Shown: positions 61,801 through 64,000 of the stretch, piece by piece | Numbering within the stretch: position 1 is the stretch's first letter | Layout: each line of letters opens with the position of its first letter | Source of the DNA: Streptomyces sp. V1I1 | GTDB taxonomy: Bacteria; Actinomycetota; Actinomycetes; Streptomycetales; Streptomycetaceae | DNA length: 64,000 bases | Assembly: GCF_030817355.1 (NCBI RefSeq) | Contig: NZ_JAUSZH010000001.1 | Span: 2,226,501-2,290,500 of the forward strand | Direction: 5' to 3' | The notes under the pieces: model-generated | Databases searched by the model: none | What the model saw: the letters and a program-made list of their open reading frames with translations, nothing else | What the model was told of the DNA's origin: nothing | Position numbers and translations under genes: made by a program

Positions 61801-64000
61801 ATGACGAGCTCCGCAGAGCAGCAGGCGCGGGGCAACTTCACCCCGCCGCCGCGCACAGCGGCGTCGCCTGCGGATGCGCCCGGTCCGTCCCCGGCTCCTG
61901 GAAGCTCCAGCCGGCTGTCCCCGCGCAACTGGCGGGTGCCCACCCGTCTGAACGCGATCCTCCTCATCCCCGTGCTCGTCGGTCTGGTGATGGGCGGCTT
62001 CCAGGTCAAGTCCTCCATCGACACCTGGGACGAGGCGCAGGACGCCGAGAAGACGGCGCTGATCGTGCGCGCCGCCTCGGAGTACGGCCAGGCGCTGCTC
62101 AACGAACGTGACCTCACGGCCGCGACGCTGCTCACCGCCACCAGCGAGGCAGACCGCCAGAAGCCCCCCGTCACCAAGGCGTACGAGACCACGGACGCCG
62201 CGAAGAAGAAGTTCGACCTGGCCATCCAGGACATGCCCGACAAGCAGGGTCTGGATCGCCGTCTGAGCCTCTTCCGCGCGGAGGAGCCGACCCTCGCCAA
62301 GCTCCGCCTGGCCGCGTACACCAAGGCCCTCGACCCGGTGAAGACCGAAGAGGGCTACGTCAAGGTCCAGCACTCGCTGATGGAGTTCTCCAACGAGCTC
62401 GGCCTCGGCACCGGCAACATCACCAGCTACGGCCGTACGGTTTACGCGGTCCAGCTGGCCAAGGCCGCCGCGTCGCTCCAGCGCTCCATCGGCATGCACC
62501 TGCTGGTCCGCCCCAGCGCGGACGACACCGTCCGCGCCCAGCAGACCGTGGCGTTCAACTCGTACAACTACCTCGAGCAGATCGCGATCGGCGAGTACGT
62601 CTCCGGCGGCACCCAGGCCGACACGGACAAGCTGAAGCAGATCATGGCGGGCAAGGCCGCCGCGGGCGAGAAGCAGCTCAAGGCCCTGGGCCTCAACCCT
62701 CCGCGGGACAAGAGCGGCCAGGTCCTGGCCGGCATGGCCGGCAAGATCGGCGAGGGGCTGAGCCCCAAGGAGCTGAAGAAGCTCGACGTCACGCCCGAGA
62801 CCTGGATGGGCGCGTCCACCGCCAAGTTCGACGGCTACACCGAGATCGAGAACGAACTCGTCGACAAGGCCGTGACCGAGGCCGCGGCGATCTCCGACGA
62901 CGCCAAGACCGACGCCATCACCAACGGCGGCATCGTCGTCATCGCCCTGCTCACCGCCTTCATCCTGGCCGGCCTCATGGCCCGCCAGATGAGCCGCTCG
63001 ATGCGCCAGCTGCGCACCGCCGCCTTCGGCATCGCCGAGCAGCGTCTGCCGATGCTGGTCGACCAGCTCTCGCGTACGGAGCCGGGCCGCGTCGACACCC
63101 GCGTGCAGCCGATCCCGATCGACAGCCAGGACGAGATCGGCGAAGTCGCCCGCGCCTTCGACCAGGTCCACCGCGAGGCCGTGCGGCTCGCCGCCGAGCA
63201 GGCCATGCTCCGTGGCAACGTCAACGCGATCTTCACCAACCTGTCGCGCCGCAACCAGTCGCTGATCGAGGGCCAGCTGACCCTGATCACCGACCTGGAG
63301 AACAACGAGGCCGACCCGGACCAGCTGGAGAACCTCTTCAAGCTGGACCACCTGGCGACCCGTATGCGCCGCAACGGCGAGAACCTCCTGGTCCTCGCCG
63401 GTGAGGAGCCGGGCCGCCGCTGGAACCAGCCGGTGCCGCTGGTCGACGTGCTGCGTGCCGCCTCCTCCGAGGTGGAGTCTTACGAGCGCATCGAGCTGAC
63501 CGGCGTCCCGGAGACGGACATCCACGGCCAGGCCGTGACGGACCTTGTGCACCTGCTGGCCGAGCTGCTGGAGAACGCCACCACGTTCTCCTCGCCGCAG
63601 ACCAAGGTGCGCGTCACCGCGACCCGTCTGCCCGACGGCCGCGTGATGATCGAGATCCACGACAAGGGCATCGGCCTGACCGCCGAGGACTTCGCGGACA
63701 TCAACCACAAGCTGGCCAACCCGCCGACGGTGGACGCCGCCGTCTCGCAGCGCATGGGCCTGTTCGTGGTCGGCCGCCTTGCCGACCGGCACGGCATCCG
63801 CGTCCAGCTGCGCCCCTCCGGCGAGCAGGCCGGCACCACCTCGCTGGTCATGCTGCCCGACGCCATCACACATGGTGGCGGTGGCCAGCCGCTGCCCGAG
63901 GACGACTTCACGGTCTCCCAGATCATTCCGGAGCAGCAGGTCTTCGAGCCCGCCCCGATTCAGAGTGCCCCGATGCGCACCGCCGCGGAGCTCGGCTTCG
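61801..64000 (+). CDS. cvnA2: CvnA2: nitrate/nitrite-sensor-like histidine kinase of a second conservon (truncated by window edge)
   Basis: The sensor of a second conservon runs off the right edge; 733 residues are visible. The ATG (RBS GAGGCG) gives MTSSAEQQARGNFTPPPRTA, then TM1 (LNAILLIPVLVGLVMGGF), a NIT domain, TM2 (GGIVVIALLTAFILAGLMA), HAMP, FKLDHLATRMRRNGENLLVLAG with the phospho-acceptor His517, and HATPase block AELLENATTFSS. It is very similar to CvnA1 through HAMP and kinase, and differs in the N-terminal and C-terminal regions. cvnB2-D2 should follow outside the window. Confidence 0.94.
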   Translation, partial: MTSSAEQQARGNFTPPPRTAASPADAPGPSPAPGSSSRLSPRNWRVPTRLNAILLIPVLVGLVMGGFQVKSSIDTWDEAQDAEKTALIVRAASEYGQALLNERDLTAATLLTATSEADRQKPPVTKAYETTDAAKKKFDLAIQDMPDKQGLDRRLSLFRAEEPTLAKLRLAAYTKALDPVKTEEGYVKVQHSLMEFSNELGLGTGNITSYGRTVYAVQLAKAAASLQRSIGMHLLVRPSADDTVRAQQTVAFNSYNYLEQIAIGEYVSGGTQADTDKLKQIMAGKAAAGEKQLKALGLNPPRDKSGQVLAGMAGKIGEGLSPKELKKLDVTPETWMGASTAKFDGYTEIENELVDKAVTEAAAISDDAKTDAITNGGIVVIALLTAFILAGLMARQMSRSMRQLRTAAFGIAEQRLPMLVDQLSRTEPGRVDTRVQPIPIDSQDEIGEVARAFDQVHREAVRLAAEQAMLRGNVNAIFTNLSRRNQSLIEGQLTLITDLENNEADPDQLENLFKLDHLATRMRRNGENLLVLAGEEPGRRWNQPVPLVDVLRAASSEVESYERIELTGVPETDIHGQAVTDLVHLLAELLENATTFSSPQTKVRVTATRLPDGRVMIEIHDKGIGLTAEDFADINHKLANPPTVDAAVSQRMGLFVVGRLADRHGIRVQLRPSGEQAGTTSLVMLPDAITHGGGGQPLPEDDFTVSQIIPEQQVFEPAPIQSAPMRTAAELGF

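Noticed and set aside
61222..63873. 883-codon minus-strand ORF opposite cvnD1 and cvnA2
   Set aside because: It crosses the cvnD1 terminator and promoter region and mirrors cvnA2; a coding shadow.

Overview
The window is high-GC actinobacterial chromosome and looks like Streptomyces. GTG starts are common, long antisense ORFs shadow most genes, and several Streptomyces-type genes are present: nsdA, ndgR/areB, an HU with a lysine-rich tail (hupS), glcP, DUF742/roadblock conservons and a C(+) L28. From memory, the gene order follows the Streptomyces coelicolor core block running roughly from trmD down to the cvn1/cvn2 conservons. I could not run a search to confirm this.

Layout. At 1-1643 (minus) lies rpsP-khpA-rimM-trmD, with trmD cut by the window edge. 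At 1863-7611 is a less conserved stretch: a SprT-like metalloprotease gene, an archaeal/eukaryotic-type proS, a methyltransferase gene, a 540-bp non-coding repeat array, and an FtsH paralogue. Three of these genes (the SprT-like gene, the methyltransferase and ftsH) each carry one apparent extra base that breaks the frame. The FtsH protease motif also has Arg in place of its first His. At 7792-13614 are ffh and the nitrogen operon amtB-glnB-glnD, with a GlnR-type box upstream of amtB. At 13921-17823 are nsdA, a primase/polymerase-like protein, and ftsY. At 17999-22002 are an NCS1 permease, a flavin-dependent oxidoreductase and glcP. At 22225-29067 are smc, a small coiled-coil protein, acyP, a secreted CAP-domain protein, an HxlR regulator and mutM.

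An IS30-family element (29161-30454) sits between mutM and rnc. Beyond it the conserved block resumes on the minus strand: rnc, rpmF, a DUF177 gene, a SepIVA/DivIVA-like coiled-coil protein, coaD, rsmD, recG and a DAK/FakA-like gene. rpmB is divergent from these. Next come thiD-thiL, an Lrp ligand-binding protein, a DUF3515 lipoprotein, ddl, gpsA, plsC, cofC/fbiD and hup. leuCD is divergent from its regulator ndgR. A MEDS/STAS signalling pair, a five-gene tRNA array (Gln-Glu-Glu-Gln-Glu), a HAD hydrolase, gltX and an FAH-family gene follow. The window ends with two tandem conservons, cvnA1-B1-C1-D1 complete and cvnA2 truncated by the window edge.

Functionally most of the window is housekeeping: ribosome and tRNA maturation, the SRP pathway (ffh and ftsY), chromosome organisation (smc, hup), nitrogen sensing, lipid and cell-wall precursor synthesis, leucine synthesis, and F420 and thiamine cofactor synthesis. 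The parts most worth a second look are the FtsH with a changed catalytic His, the clustered frameshifts, the extra proS, a repeat-containing 57-aa ORF next to the conservons, and several repeats and palindromes in promoters and linkers.
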